A stretch of 22,579 bases of DNA, from contig CABSFU010000017.1 in NCBI GenBank assembly GCA_902477075.1, positions 1 through 22,579 on the forward strand, in the 5' to 3' direction. This document shows positions 1 to 7,352 of this stretch, piece by piece. The notes under the pieces are model-generated. The model did no database searches. It was given only the letters and a program-made list of their open reading frames with translations, and had not been told where the DNA came from. The number at the start of each line of letters is the position of its first letter. Positions within the stretch are counted from its first letter, which is position 1. The stretch is from UMGS1498 sp900552335. Lineage in GTDB: Bacteria > Bacillota_I > Bacilli_A > RF39 > UBA660. The translations under genes were made by a program, and so were the position numbers.

Positions 1-66
1 AAATTGTATCATAGGATTTGATGCTTTAACAAATAAATATGTAGCAATGTTAGACAATGGAACAGG
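1..66 (+). repeat. Edge repeat, copy A (pilin-family module)
   Basis: This 66-base stretch matches 22514-22579 with one difference (C at 55, T at 22568; both codons are Asp). Both copies are in the same reading frame. The repeat runs off both window edges, so its full length is unknown. Confidence 0.9.
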
Positions 67-457
67 AACTGTTAGCAATGTTTATTCCAAAGATGAAGTT
101 GATAATTTAGTAGGTAATTTAAATACAGAAATAACAAATATGAAAAGTAGTATTGAAGAGTTACAAAATGATTTAAATACGATACCTAAAACAATTGATT
201 ATAATAATCTATTGGGGAAAATTACAAGTGATGGTAATATAACTATACAATATGATTGCTGGTTAATAGGTACAGTTGGTGCAAACTCTTCAGAACCTAC
301 TTATATCAGGTATGGTGGAAGTGACGGTACTACTATTTACAATTCTCAGTATAGCAATGCCGTAATATCTGTATCGTTATATGTTAAGGCAAACACAAAA
401 TTATATATTAGAAGCGGATCAAATGTATCATTAAATATGTTTGGTTTAACATCATAA
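2..457 (+). CDS. Prepilin-family protein, C-terminal part (5' truncated), with phage tail-fibre-like tip
   Basis: The gene is open from the window edge, in the frame starting at base 2, to a TAA stop at 455-457; the start lies outside. The first ~22 codons (…GFDALTNKYVAMLDNGTG) are nearly identical to the end of the prepilin fragment at 22134-22579, so the missing N-terminus is probably a pilin module (inference). After the shared part the protein changes character. A YSKDEVDNL motif, of the kind found before tail-fibre coiled coils, is followed by a heptad-like helix (about residues 35-60 of the visible part) and a Gly/Ser/Thr/Tyr-rich beta domain beginning DGNITIQYDCWLIGTVG. That domain resembles the C-terminal head of phage receptor-binding proteins. 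No membrane segment is visible. A surface adhesin or minor pilin role is inferred. It could also be a prophage tail protein, but no other phage gene is nearby. Confidence 0.7.
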   Translation, partial: NCIIGFDALTNKYVAMLDNGTGTVSNVYSKDEVDNLVGNLNTEITNMKSSIEELQNDLNTIPKTIDYNNLLGKITSDGNITIQYDCWLIGTVGANSSEPTYIRYGGSDGTTIYNSQYSNAVISVSLYVKANTKLYIRSGSNVSLNMFGLTS

Positions 458-549
458 TTAGCTTAATTTGTAAAGGAAAGACCAATTTTGAAAATCATTC
501 TGTGATAAAAATTTCTAATAAGAATTTCCTTATTGATCTGGAAAAACAA

Positions 550-578
550 TTGTCAAAAAGTATATTTCATGTTATAAT
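550..578 (+). promoter_or_regulatory. Promoter of the small RNA at 585
   Basis: TTGTCA at 550-555 and a perfect TATAAT at 573-578 are separated by 17 bases. The expected start, about 7 bases downstream, falls on G585, which is exactly the first base of the RNA's closing stem. Confidence 0.75.
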
Positions 579-584
579 GAGTTT

Positions 585-743
585 GCTAGATAGCTCTAGT
601 TTAAGAAAAACCTACAAGTTAACGATTGGAAGTTTAATTCTAAAATGGTGTTGAATGCTCTAAAGAGAATCCTAAAATTTTAGATGTAACATCCCCCTGG
701 GAGATCAGGTTTTATCGTTAAGGAGCTATTTAGCTTTTTTTTT
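585..743 (+). ncRNA. Structured small RNA with closing stem and pseudoknot
   Basis: This is a self-contained transcription unit of about 158 nt between the pilin-family gene and ftsK. The 5' end GCTAGATAGCTC (585-596) pairs with GAGCTATTTAGC (723-734) over 12 bp with one G-U pair. The 3' strand runs straight into nine Ts and so also serves as the terminator. Inside, AAAACCT (607-613) is complementary to AGGTTTT (707-713), and TTAACGAT (619-626) is complementary to ATCGTTAA (714-721). These pairings cross, and their 3' strands are contiguous, which is the geometry of a coaxial H-type pseudoknot. CCTG/CAGG (696-699/706-709) is an alternative local hairpin. No long ORF is present. The end-to-end pairing recalls 6S RNA, but I do not recognise 6S or any other family here. 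Confidence 0.65.
723..743 (+). terminator. Terminator of the small RNA
   Basis: A local AGCTA/TAGCT hairpin is followed by a run of nine Ts (735-743). The same 3' strand can pair with the RNA's 5' end, so termination and mature structure share one sequence. Confidence 0.7.
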
Positions 744-751
744 GACAAAAA

Positions 752-771
752 ATATGCTATAATGAGCATAT
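752..771 (+). promoter_or_regulatory. Extended -10 promoter of ftsK inside an inverted repeat
   Basis: TGCTATAAT (TG plus a perfect -10 at 758-763) lies 26 bases before the ftsK start. It is flanked by a perfect inverted repeat, ATATGCT-N6-AGCATAT (752-758/765-771), which would place a dimeric regulator over the -10. A TTGACA at 742-747 is too close (10-base spacing) to be its -35. The ribosome binding site is GGAGG at 777-781. Confidence 0.5.
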
Positions 772-788
772 GATATGGAGGCTTTACC

Positions 789-2981
789 ATGAGTAAAAAA
801 AAGAAAAGAAAAGAAACAAAAAAAGAAAAAAATAATTACTCGTATGAACTAATTGGAGTATTGTTAATCTTAATTGCTTTAATCGGTTGTGTTCCAAATA
901 CAGGAATAGCAGGCAGTGTCATTGGAAGCTTTGCCATGTTCTTAGTTGGATGCTGGTATTTGATTATTTTAATTGGTTTAATTGTCACTGGAATTTATAT
1001 GATTATAAAAAGAGAAAAACCAGAATTTTTTACATCAAAATTAATTGGTTTATATATTATATTTATAGGAATTTTGGTTTTATCTCATATAAAATATATT
1101 GAAAATCCGGATTTAATTGGCTTTCAAATTATTGAAGAGACAGTCAATAATTTTATGTCAACGACAAATCGTGTTAATATTGGTGGGGGAATGATTGGTG
1201 CCATCTTTTCAGCACTATTTACATGGTTATTTTCTATTAAGGGAACACGTATTGTAACATGGGGATTAATTGTTTGTGGCATCATTATGTTTACAGGAAT
1301 GTCTATTGTAGATGCTGTGAAGGCAATTACTTCTAAAATAAAAATACAACGTACAAAAGAAAAAGAAAAGAAAGATAAAAAAGAAATCAAAGCAATTGAA
1401 GAACATTATGAAAATGATAATAAAAAAGTAATATCTTCTGTAGATGATTTAATCCAAAAAGCACCAGAAGAAACTCCAGTGGTAGAGATAAAAGAAGAAG
1501 TTAAAGAAGTCGAAGAAATGGATACAAAAGGGTATGTTTATCCATCCATTAACCTTTTAAATAAACCATCTAAAAATAAAAATTCAGAAAGTAAAGAAAC
1601 AATCAATCATAATGTTGATGTTTTGCATCAAGTGTTTAAAGATTTTGGATTAGAAGGTAGGGTAGTAGCAATTAATCCAGGACCAGCTGTTACACAATAT
1701 GAAATGGAAATTAAGTCGGGAACAAGACTAAGTAAAATATCCTCTATTCATAGCGAAATAGCGTTAGCTTTAGCAGCAAAGGATGTTCGTATTCAAGCTC
1801 CAATACCTGGAAAATCAACAATCGGTATTGAAATTCCGAATAAGGTAACTTCTATGGTTACAGTTCGTGAAATATTGGAACAAATTCCAAAAAGCAAGGC
1901 AGACTCTAAACTAATGGTAACATTAGGAAGAGATATTATGGGTAGACCCCAATACTGTGAAATTAATAAAACACCTCACCTTTTAGTAGCGGGTTCTACA
2001 GGAAGTGGTAAATCTGTTTGTATTAATAGTATCATTGTTTCTATTTTAATGAGGGCAAAACCAGATGAAGTAAAACTTGTACTAGTAGATCCTAAAAAAG
2101 TAGAGCTTTCTATGTATAATGGAGTTCCACATTTACTGGCACCAGTTGTAACAGATCCAAAAAAAGCAAATATTGCTCTTAAAAAAATAGTTGTAGAAAT
2201 GGAACATAGATATGATATGTTTAGTAATACATCTACTAAAAATATTGCTGGATATAATGCTTATATTGATAAGAAAAATGAAACTTTACCAGAAGAGGAA
2301 AAAATTCGTAAATTACCTTATATTGTTGTTATTATCGATGAACTTGCTGATTTGATGTTGGTTGCAGCAAAAGAAGTGGAAGATTCTATTATGCGAATTA
2401 CACAGATGGCAAGAGCAGCCGGTATTCATTTAATTGTAGCTACACAAAGACCATCTACAGACGTTATTACAGGTGTTGTAAAGGCGAATATTCCATCTCG
2501 TATTTCGTTTGCTGTATCATCTTCTATTGATTCGAGAACAATATTAGACATGACAGGTGCTGAAAAATTATTGGGAAAAGGAGATATGTTATTTTTACCA
2601 CAAGGGGAAAATACACCAATTCGTATTCAAGGAACTTTTATTGATGATGATGAAATTAAGAGGGTAGTGGATTACACCATCAAGCAACAAATTGCCCGTT
2701 ATGATGAAACATTGCTTATGGATGATGAGGAAATGCATGCTACTTCTATGGTGGATCCAAAAGAAAAAGATGCTACAGAAGAACCTTTGTACAACGAAAT
2801 TGTAGAATTTGTTGTTACAAGTGGAAAAGCAAGTGCTTCTTTATTACAAAGAAGATTCCGTTTGGGATATAATAGAGCCGCAAGAGCAATTGATTTATTG
2901 GAAGAAAGAGGTATCATTGGACCTAGTAATGGTTCTAAACCAAGAGAGGTACTTGTTAAATTAGAACAAAAAGATGAATAA
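789..2981 (+). CDS. ftsK: DNA translocase FtsK/SpoIIIE
   Basis: This is a septum-located, ATP-driven double-strand DNA pump that moves chromosome ends out of the closing division site. At 730 residues it is in the usual Firmicutes range. A lysine-rich start is followed by four or five membrane segments (about residues 20-175), a charged Lys/Glu linker, and then the motor. The motor has Walker A GSTGSGKSV near residue 401 and Walker B VVIIDELADLM near 515. A C-terminal winged-helix gamma domain (about 665-725, ASLLQRRFRLGYNRAARAID…) reads KOPS/SRS polarity signals. The start is fixed by GGAGG seven bases upstream. Expression appears to come from its own extended -10 promoter just after the small RNA terminator. 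FtsK and SpoIIIE cannot be separated from sequence alone, and no sporulation gene is nearby. Confidence 0.96.
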   Translation: MSKKKKRKETKKEKNNYSYELIGVLLILIALIGCVPNTGIAGSVIGSFAMFLVGCWYLIILIGLIVTGIYMIIKREKPEFFTSKLIGLYIIFIGILVLSHIKYIENPDLIGFQIIEETVNNFMSTTNRVNIGGGMIGAIFSALFTWLFSIKGTRIVTWGLIVCGIIMFTGMSIVDAVKAITSKIKIQRTKEKEKKDKKEIKAIEEHYENDNKKVISSVDDLIQKAPEETPVVEIKEEVKEVEEMDTKGYVYPSINLLNKPSKNKNSESKETINHNVDVLHQVFKDFGLEGRVVAINPGPAVTQYEMEIKSGTRLSKISSIHSEIALALAAKDVRIQAPIPGKSTIGIEIPNKVTSMVTVREILEQIPKSKADSKLMVTLGRDIMGRPQYCEINKTPHLLVAGSTGSGKSVCINSIIVSILMRAKPDEVKLVLVDPKKVELSMYNGVPHLLAPVVTDPKKANIALKKIVVEMEHRYDMFSNTSTKNIAGYNAYIDKKNETLPEEEKIRKLPYIVVIIDELADLMLVAAKEVEDSIMRITQMARAAGIHLIVATQRPSTDVITGVVKANIPSRISFAVSSSIDSRTILDMTGAEKLLGKGDMLFLPQGENTPIRIQGTFIDDDEIKRVVDYTIKQQIARYDETLLMDDEEMHATSMVDPKEKDATEEPLYNEIVEFVVTSGKASASLLQRRFRLGYNRAARAIDLLEERGIIGPSNGSKPREVLVKLEQKDE

Positions 2982-2996
2982 AAATTTCACATAATC

Positions 2997-3046
2997 TTCA
3001 AATATTTTTCACATACTTATACTATACTGTGTATAGTGGAGGTGAT
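2997..3046 (+). promoter_or_regulatory. Promoter with perfect inverted repeat and strong ribosome binding site
   Basis: TTCAAA (2997-3002) and TACTAT (3020-3025) have 17-base spacing, with overlapping TATACT hexamers nearby. A perfect inverted repeat ACTATAC-TGT-GTATAGT (3021-3037) overlaps the -10 and abuts the Shine-Dalgarno GGAGGTGAT (3038-3046). This arrangement is typical of an autoregulated operator or a hairpin that could occlude the ribosome site. The regulator is not identifiable. Confidence 0.45.
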
Positions 3047-3201
3047 AAATGAAGGTAAATTAAAAACAACAAAACATATATAATGAAAACAAACTCCTGA
3101 ATATAAAAACGGATTTTATAAAATAAGACAATTAATGTAAATCAAAAATATACAAACTCCTAAAAAAGATAAAAACTGTACGAAAAAAGTACAGTTTTTT
3201 T
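3037..3201 (+). ncRNA. Small transcript with 4-codon ORF, candidate sRNA or comEA leader
   Basis: This is a short unit between ftsK and comEA, with a promoter upstream and a strong terminator at 3171-3201. A perfectly placed GGAGGTGAT precedes the tiny ORF ATG AAG GTA AAT TAA (3049-3063, Met-Lys-Val-Asn). Downstream, the 10-mer ACAAACTCCT occurs twice (3089-3098 and 3152-3161), on either side of a hairpin TATAAAA-acgga-TTTTATA (3102-3120). The CTCC core is complementary to Shine-Dalgarno sequences, as in several Gram-positive trans-acting sRNAs. It could be a regulatory RNA, an attenuator leader of comEA-comEC, or the remnant of a lost regulator gene. I see no longer coding frame. Confidence 0.4.
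3171..3201 (+). terminator. Intrinsic terminator before comEA
   Basis: AAAAACTGTAC (3171-3181), a 7-base loop, and GTACAGTTTTTTT (3189-3201) form a long, perfectly paired stem ending in a T run. It lies 57 bases before the comEA start. Confidence 0.85.
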
Positions 3202-3257
3202 AGGTATTTCACAAAAAAGATACAATATTATTATTGGAAGGGCTAGAAAGGCAAAAA

Positions 3258-3878
3258 ATGAAAAAATATATAAAATTTATTCCAATTATGATAGGAATTA
3301 TTGTAGTAGTTTTGTTTTTAAATAAAAAGGAGACGAAGATAGAAACGGAAATAGAAGAATCTGTTTTAGAACCTGTAGTAGAAATCATGGATAAAAAAGA
3401 AACAATACAGGTGGAGATCAAGGGAGAAGTAGTAAATCCTGGAGTTTATGAAATTGAATTAGGATCAAGAGTAGTAGATTTAATAACTTTGGCGGGCGGC
3501 TTAACAGAGCAAGCTGTACTAGCGAATATTAACCAAGCTAAAAAATTAGTAGATGAAATGGTAATTGTAATTTATAACCAAAATGATCTTGTAAAAGAAG
3601 TAAAAACAGAATATGTTTATTTAGAATGCGAATGTCCAGAAGTAAAAAATGATGCTTGTATAACGGATGAATCAGACGATTCTAAGCAAGATAAAATTTC
3701 TATTAATTCGGCGTCTTTAACGGAATTAATGACATTAAAAGGAATCGGAGAAAAAACAGCAGAAAAAATTATAGAATATCGAAAAGAAAAACCATTTGAG
3801 AAAATAGAAGATATTCAAAATGTTTCTGGAATTGGTACTTCTTTATATGAAAAAATTAAAGATTCTATTACTATTTAG
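3258..3878 (+). CDS. comEA: Competence DNA-binding protein ComEA
   Basis: This membrane-anchored receptor captures incoming double-stranded DNA at the cell surface during transformation and delivers it to ComEC. It has 206 residues from ATG 3258. I prefer that start to TTG 3234 because AAAGG lies 7 bases upstream and the TM segment then follows directly. One TM helix is at about residues 5-22 (FIPIMIGIIVVVLFL). An SLBB-type domain spans about 50-100 (VEIKGEVVNPGVYEIELGSR). A C-terminal double helix-hairpin-helix domain spans about 147-206 (INSASLTELMTLKGIGEKTA and IQNVSGIGTSLYEKI) and binds DNA backbone. This is the standard ComEA order and length. It overlaps comEC by 32 bases, so the two are co-translated. 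Confidence 0.95.
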   Translation: MKKYIKFIPIMIGIIVVVLFLNKKETKIETEIEESVLEPVVEIMDKKETIQVEIKGEVVNPGVYEIELGSRVVDLITLAGGLTEQAVLANINQAKKLVDEMVIVIYNQNDLVKEVKTEYVYLECECPEVKNDACITDESDDSKQDKISINSASLTELMTLKGIGEKTAEKIIEYRKEKPFEKIEDIQNVSGIGTSLYEKIKDSITI

Positions 3879-5829
3879 TTTTCTCTTTTTTTATCGATTA
3901 CAGATAAGGTACCATTATAATCCTTTAGATGATTATGTTGTAGGAACTATAGTAGATTATAAAATAAAAGAAAATTATACAGTTATTGATTTAAAAGAAA
4001 TCATAGTATATTATTATGGGGAATTTGATTATAAAATAGGAGATATGATTAGGGTAGACGGAACCATAAAAGAAATAGAACCCAATACGAATTTTAATTT
4101 ATTTAATTATCAAAAATACATGTTAAGTAAGAGGATTGTTCATAAAATAGAAGCTAAAAAAATTACTTTAATCAAAGAAAATAAAAGTGTGTTATATCAA
4201 ATAAAAAATAAAATAAAAGAAAGAGTAATGAAACACAAGTATTTTGAAGTATTTATAATAGGCGAAAATAATTTAGAAACGGAAGTCAAAGATAGTTTTA
4301 AAATAAATGGAATTAGTCATCTATTTGCCATATCAGGTATGCATATAACCTTATTTGTTAGTCTATTATTTTTCGTATTAGAAAAAGTAACGAAAAATAA
4401 AAAAATCGTATTCTTTTTTATCATGTTATTTTTGCTATTTTATATGTTTATAACGAATTATGCAGTATCTGTAGTAAGGGCATCCTTGTTTGTCATATTT
4501 ACGCATATAAGCAAATTATATAAATTAAATTGTAGTACGTTAGAATTATTTTTCTTTATCTTTTTAATTTGTATCTGTTACAATCCATATTATGTTTATC
4601 AAGTAGGTTTTTTGTTTACTTTTTTAATTACTTTTACTTTATTATTATTTCATAAAAAAATACCTAAAAATTATTTTTTTAAAATGTTTGTTACTTCCTT
4701 TATTTCTTTTTTAGTGAGTATTCCAATTTTGATCAATAATTTTTATTCTGTTAACTTTTTAAGTCCAATTTTAAATCTTTTATTTATCCCACTCATTACT
4801 TTTATTATTTTTCCTTTTACATTAATAACCTTTTTATTTCCAAACTTGATAGGGGTATTAGATAAATTTGTTTATATATTGGAATATTTATCTTTACATT
4901 TAAGTAAAATTCATTTGTTTATATTTAGTTTTAAAAAAGTATCTTTCTTCTTTCTTATTTTATATTATATTGTCATTTATTTTGTTTTAAATAAAATACT
5001 CAATAAAAAGTATCAATATATTTTCCTTTTTGTAGTGATACTAATTATTCATTATCATTATAATTTTTTTGATGGAAATGCAAAGGTAACCATGTTAGAT
5101 GTTGGACAAGGAGATTCTATTTTAATGGAATTAGAGCATGGTAAAGGCAGCATTTTAATAGATACAGGTGGTATCTTTTATAAAGATCAAGTAAATAATA
5201 TACTGATACCATACTTTAAAAGTATAGGTGTTAAAAAAATAAATTATTTAATTTTAACGCATGGGGATTATGATCATATGGGAAATGCTATTAATTTAGT
5301 TGATAACTTTAAGGTAGATAATGTAATATTTAATTGTGGATCATATAACGACTTAGAAAAAGAACTGATTAAAGTTTTAGATAAAAAGAAAATAAAGTAT
5401 TATTCATGCATCAAAGAATTAAATATAGATAAGAATAAATTACATTTCTTACAAACAAAAGAATATGATAATGAAAATGATAATAGTAATGTTATTTATA
5501 CAGAACTTAATGGTTATAAATTTATGTTTATGGGAGATGCTTCGAGTACTACTGAAAAAGAAATATTAAATAAGTATAACTTACCAGATATTGATGTTTT
5601 AAAAGTAGGACATCATGGTAGTAAGAGAAGTAGTAGTAAAGAATTAATTAATGAAATAAAACCTAATTATTCTATAATTAGTGTTGGGAAGAACAATCGT
5701 TATGGTCATCCAAATAAAGAAGTATTAGATAATTTAGAAGATTCAAAAATATATAGAACAGATCAAGATGGAAGTATAATATTTAAAATTAAAAATAATA
5801 AATTAAAAATAGAAACTTGTAGTCCATAG
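3847..5829 (+). CDS. comEC: DNA uptake channel ComEC
   Basis: This inner-membrane channel passes one DNA strand into the cytoplasm during natural transformation. It has 660 residues from ATG 3847, which overlaps the end of comEA. The order is an N-terminal membrane helix and OB-like DUF4131 region (about 1-120), the Competence core with SHLFAISGMHIT near 155 followed by many membrane helices to about 410, and a metallo-beta-lactamase-like domain from 413 (VTMLDVGQGDSILME). That domain carries THGDYDHMG near 470 and VGHHGSKRSSS near 587, matching the proposed nuclease of ComEC. The protein looks complete. Its last 501 bp (5329-5829) are duplicated exactly at 7424-7924. No terminator is seen after it; transcription would run into the dinD remnant. 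Confidence 0.95.
   Translation: MKKLKILLLFSFLFFYRLQIRYHYNPLDDYVVGTIVDYKIKENYTVIDLKEIIVYYYGEFDYKIGDMIRVDGTIKEIEPNTNFNLFNYQKYMLSKRIVHKIEAKKITLIKENKSVLYQIKNKIKERVMKHKYFEVFIIGENNLETEVKDSFKINGISHLFAISGMHITLFVSLLFFVLEKVTKNKKIVFFFIMLFLLFYMFITNYAVSVVRASLFVIFTHISKLYKLNCSTLELFFFIFLICICYNPYYVYQVGFLFTFLITFTLLLFHKKIPKNYFFKMFVTSFISFLVSIPILINNFYSVNFLSPILNLLFIPLITFIIFPFTLITFLFPNLIGVLDKFVYILEYLSLHLSKIHLFIFSFKKVSFFFLILYYIVIYFVLNKILNKKYQYIFLFVVILIIHYHYNFFDGNAKVTMLDVGQGDSILMELEHGKGSILIDTGGIFYKDQVNNILIPYFKSIGVKKINYLILTHGDYDHMGNAINLVDNFKVDNVIFNCGSYNDLEKELIKVLDKKKIKYYSCIKELNIDKNKLHFLQTKEYDNENDNSNVIYTELNGYKFMFMGDASSTTEKEILNKYNLPDIDVLKVGHHGSKRSSSKELINEIKPNYSIISVGKNNRYGHPNKEVLDNLEDSKIYRTDQDGSIIFKIKNNKLKIETCSP
5329..5829 (+). 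repeat. comEC 3'-end direct repeat, copy 1
   Basis: This stretch is base-for-base identical, by reading, to 7424-7924 (offset 2095) and ends exactly at the comEC stop codon. Upstream, 5260-5328 against 7355-7423 shows 11 differences in 69 bases, so identity begins abruptly. Confidence 0.95.
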
Positions 5830-5830
5830 G

Positions 5831-6622
5831 ATGGTGATTGATAAAATGAATGAAGTAAAAGAATATACTGAAAAAGTATTTGAAGATATAAAACATATTG
5901 ATAAAAATAATCATGAATATTGGTTAGCAAGAGATTTAATGCCGTTGATTGAATATAGTAAATGAGAAAATTTCAATAATGTAATCCAAAAAGCAGTAAC
6001 ATCATATAAAAATAGTAATAATAACTGGTAAAGGTAAAGAAGAATTTATTAAAGATTATAAGTTATCTAGGTATATATGTTATTTAATAGTTCAAAATGC
6101 TAATCCTAAAAAAAAGATGGTTGCATTAGGTCAAACATATTTTGTTATTCAAACACGAAAACAAGAACTTTCTGAAAAAGAATATAGTGAACTAACTGAA
6201 GATGAAAAAAGATTTTATAAAAGAAATTTAACTAAAAAAGGAAACTACTCTTTAAATATTGCAGCTAGAAATGCAGGAGTTAAAAACTTTGATAAATTTC
6301 ATAATAGTTGATATAAAGGTCTATACAATGGTGAGACAGCTAATGATATTGCTAAAGAAAAGGATTAAGATATAGAGAAGATATTCTAGATAATATGGGA
6401 AGTGAAGAATTAGGAGCTAATTTATTTAGAATTACTTAAACAGAGGTAGCTTTAAGAGAAGATAATATTATAGGAGAAAATAATGATAATAAAACTCACT
6501 ATGATATAGGTAAAAATATTAGAGAAACAATTAAAAAAAATCATAGAACAATGCCAGAAAATTTATCAACTCCAGAAAAAAGTTTAAAAGAATTAGAAAA
6601 AGAGAAAAAAAGATTCAAATAA
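5831..6622 (+). pseudogene. Decayed DinD-like gene
   Basis: The remains of a gene for a DNA-damage-inducible DinD-type protein (BRO-N-like N-terminus) can be read through three pieces. From ATG 5846, EYTEKVFEDIKHIDKNNHEY and LMPLIEYSK reach a TGA (5963) where the family has Trp (YSKWENF). After a frame change near 6000-6020, DYKLSRYICYLIVQNANPKK and ALGQTYFVIQTRKQELSEKE run to a TGA at 6309, where Gly is expected. After another frame change near 6355, REDILDNMGSEELGANLFRI, a TAA where Gln is expected, and THYDIGKNIRETIK lead to TAA 6620. Two frame changes plus three internal stops mean it is not functional. It begins two bases after the comEC stop. The function of DinD (a RecA-filament modulator in E. 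coli) is family knowledge. Confidence 0.85.
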
Positions 6623-6653
6623 GCTATTTCAAGATAAAAATTCATTATGATTG

Positions 6654-6662
6654 TGATATAAT
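6654..6662 (+). promoter_or_regulatory. Extended -10 promoter of the P-loop gene
   Basis: TGATATAAT (6654-6662) lies 19 bases before the start codon and is followed by AGGATGTGG as ribosome site. The -35 is weak. A very similar block precedes the metallopeptidase gene at 8854. Confidence 0.45.
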
Positions 6663-6681
6663 AATTACAGGATGTGGTTAT

Positions 6682-7287
6682 ATGTCAAAGGAATCAAAAT
6701 TATATTTATTTGGAGATAGAAAAGATTATATAAAGAAAATGACTAATGATGATGTAATAAATGTTATTGGTACAAAAGGTTCCGGTAAAACAACAAGTAC
6801 ACTGAAATATATTAATGATGATAATTATATTGTTATTAATTGTGATAGGTTATATGAAATGCCAACTGATAAAGTTGTTGAGGATAAATATTTAACTGAA
6901 ATAAAAGATTTTTTAAAAAATAAATACGGAAAAATATGTGAGGGTGAAGAGTTTGTAAATTGCTATAATGACATATTAGATTTTATCAAAAGTAAAAAGA
7001 AAAAAGCATTAATTGAAGGTAATGTAATCTATGATATTAAACCAATAACATTATTAAAAGGTACTGTAATTGTTAAAAGAACTGGAATAATAAAATGCTT
7101 TGTACGAGCGGTGAAGAGAGATTATCCAATTAAATATTTCATAAATCAAGAAATTGAAAAGCATGGTAAAATATTAGGAAGATTCTATAGAATTAAAAAT
7201 ATAATAAAAAGAAGAAAAAACATTTTTAAAATTTATCATGAAATTGAAAATATAATTGATGACTTAGAAACATATAAAAATGATTAA
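6682..7287 (+). CDS. Small P-loop NTPase of unknown function
   Basis: This is a 201-residue soluble protein with a clear Walker A, GTKGSGKTT, at residues 30-38 (Lys36, Thr37) preceded by a beta strand (DVINVIG). The layout, with the P-loop near the N-terminus, IVINCDRLYEM next, and a lysine-rich basic C-terminal half (about 130-190), resembles small nucleotide kinases or AAA-like ATPases. I cannot place it in a named family. A possible Walker B region is KKKALIEGNVIYD near 105-118. The gene has its own promoter-like -10 and a terminator directly after the stop, so it is monocistronic. It lies between the dinD remnant and the comEC fragment, inside the segment bracketed by the 501-bp repeats. 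Hypothetical; defence or phage-linked cargo is possible but unproven. Confidence 0.8.
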   Translation: MSKESKLYLFGDRKDYIKKMTNDDVINVIGTKGSGKTTSTLKYINDDNYIVINCDRLYEMPTDKVVEDKYLTEIKDFLKNKYGKICEGEEFVNCYNDILDFIKSKKKKALIEGNVIYDIKPITLLKGTVIVKRTGIIKCFVRAVKRDYPIKYFINQEIEKHGKILGRFYRIKNIIKRRKNIFKIYHEIENIIDDLETYKND

Positions 7288-7318
7288 CTGTAATTATTGA
7301 TTTAATTGCAGTTTTTTC
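7286..7318 (+). terminator. Terminator after the P-loop gene
   Basis: AACTGTAATTA (7286-7296) pairs with TAATTGCAGTT (7303-7313), with one G-U pair, and is followed by a T run. It overlaps the stop codon. Confidence 0.8.
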
Positions 7319-7352
7319 TTTATATAAATTCGTATGCATAAACGTATGTCAT

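Noticed and set aside
585..743. Naming the ftsK-upstream RNA as 6S RNA, tmRNA, SRP RNA or RNase P RNA
   Set aside because: It lacks the conserved sequences I know for those families, and the crossing helices do not fit the simple 6S rod. It is left unnamed.
742..763. TTGACA-TATAAT as a standard ftsK promoter
   Set aside because: The spacing is only 10 bases. The extended -10 alone is more credible.
1124..1390. Minus-strand open frames such as this one and those at 2699-2917, 3209-3421, 9888-10103, 12796-13017, 17737-17937 and 22258-22449
   Set aside because: Each lies opposite a well-supported + strand gene, with no ribosome site and no recognisable protein features.
5963..5965. TGA where DinD has Trp, suggesting UGA = Trp recoding
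   Set aside because: A second TGA (6309) replaces Gly and a TAA replaces Gln in the same remnant. Intact genes here use TGG for Trp and TGA as a stop (8825-8827).
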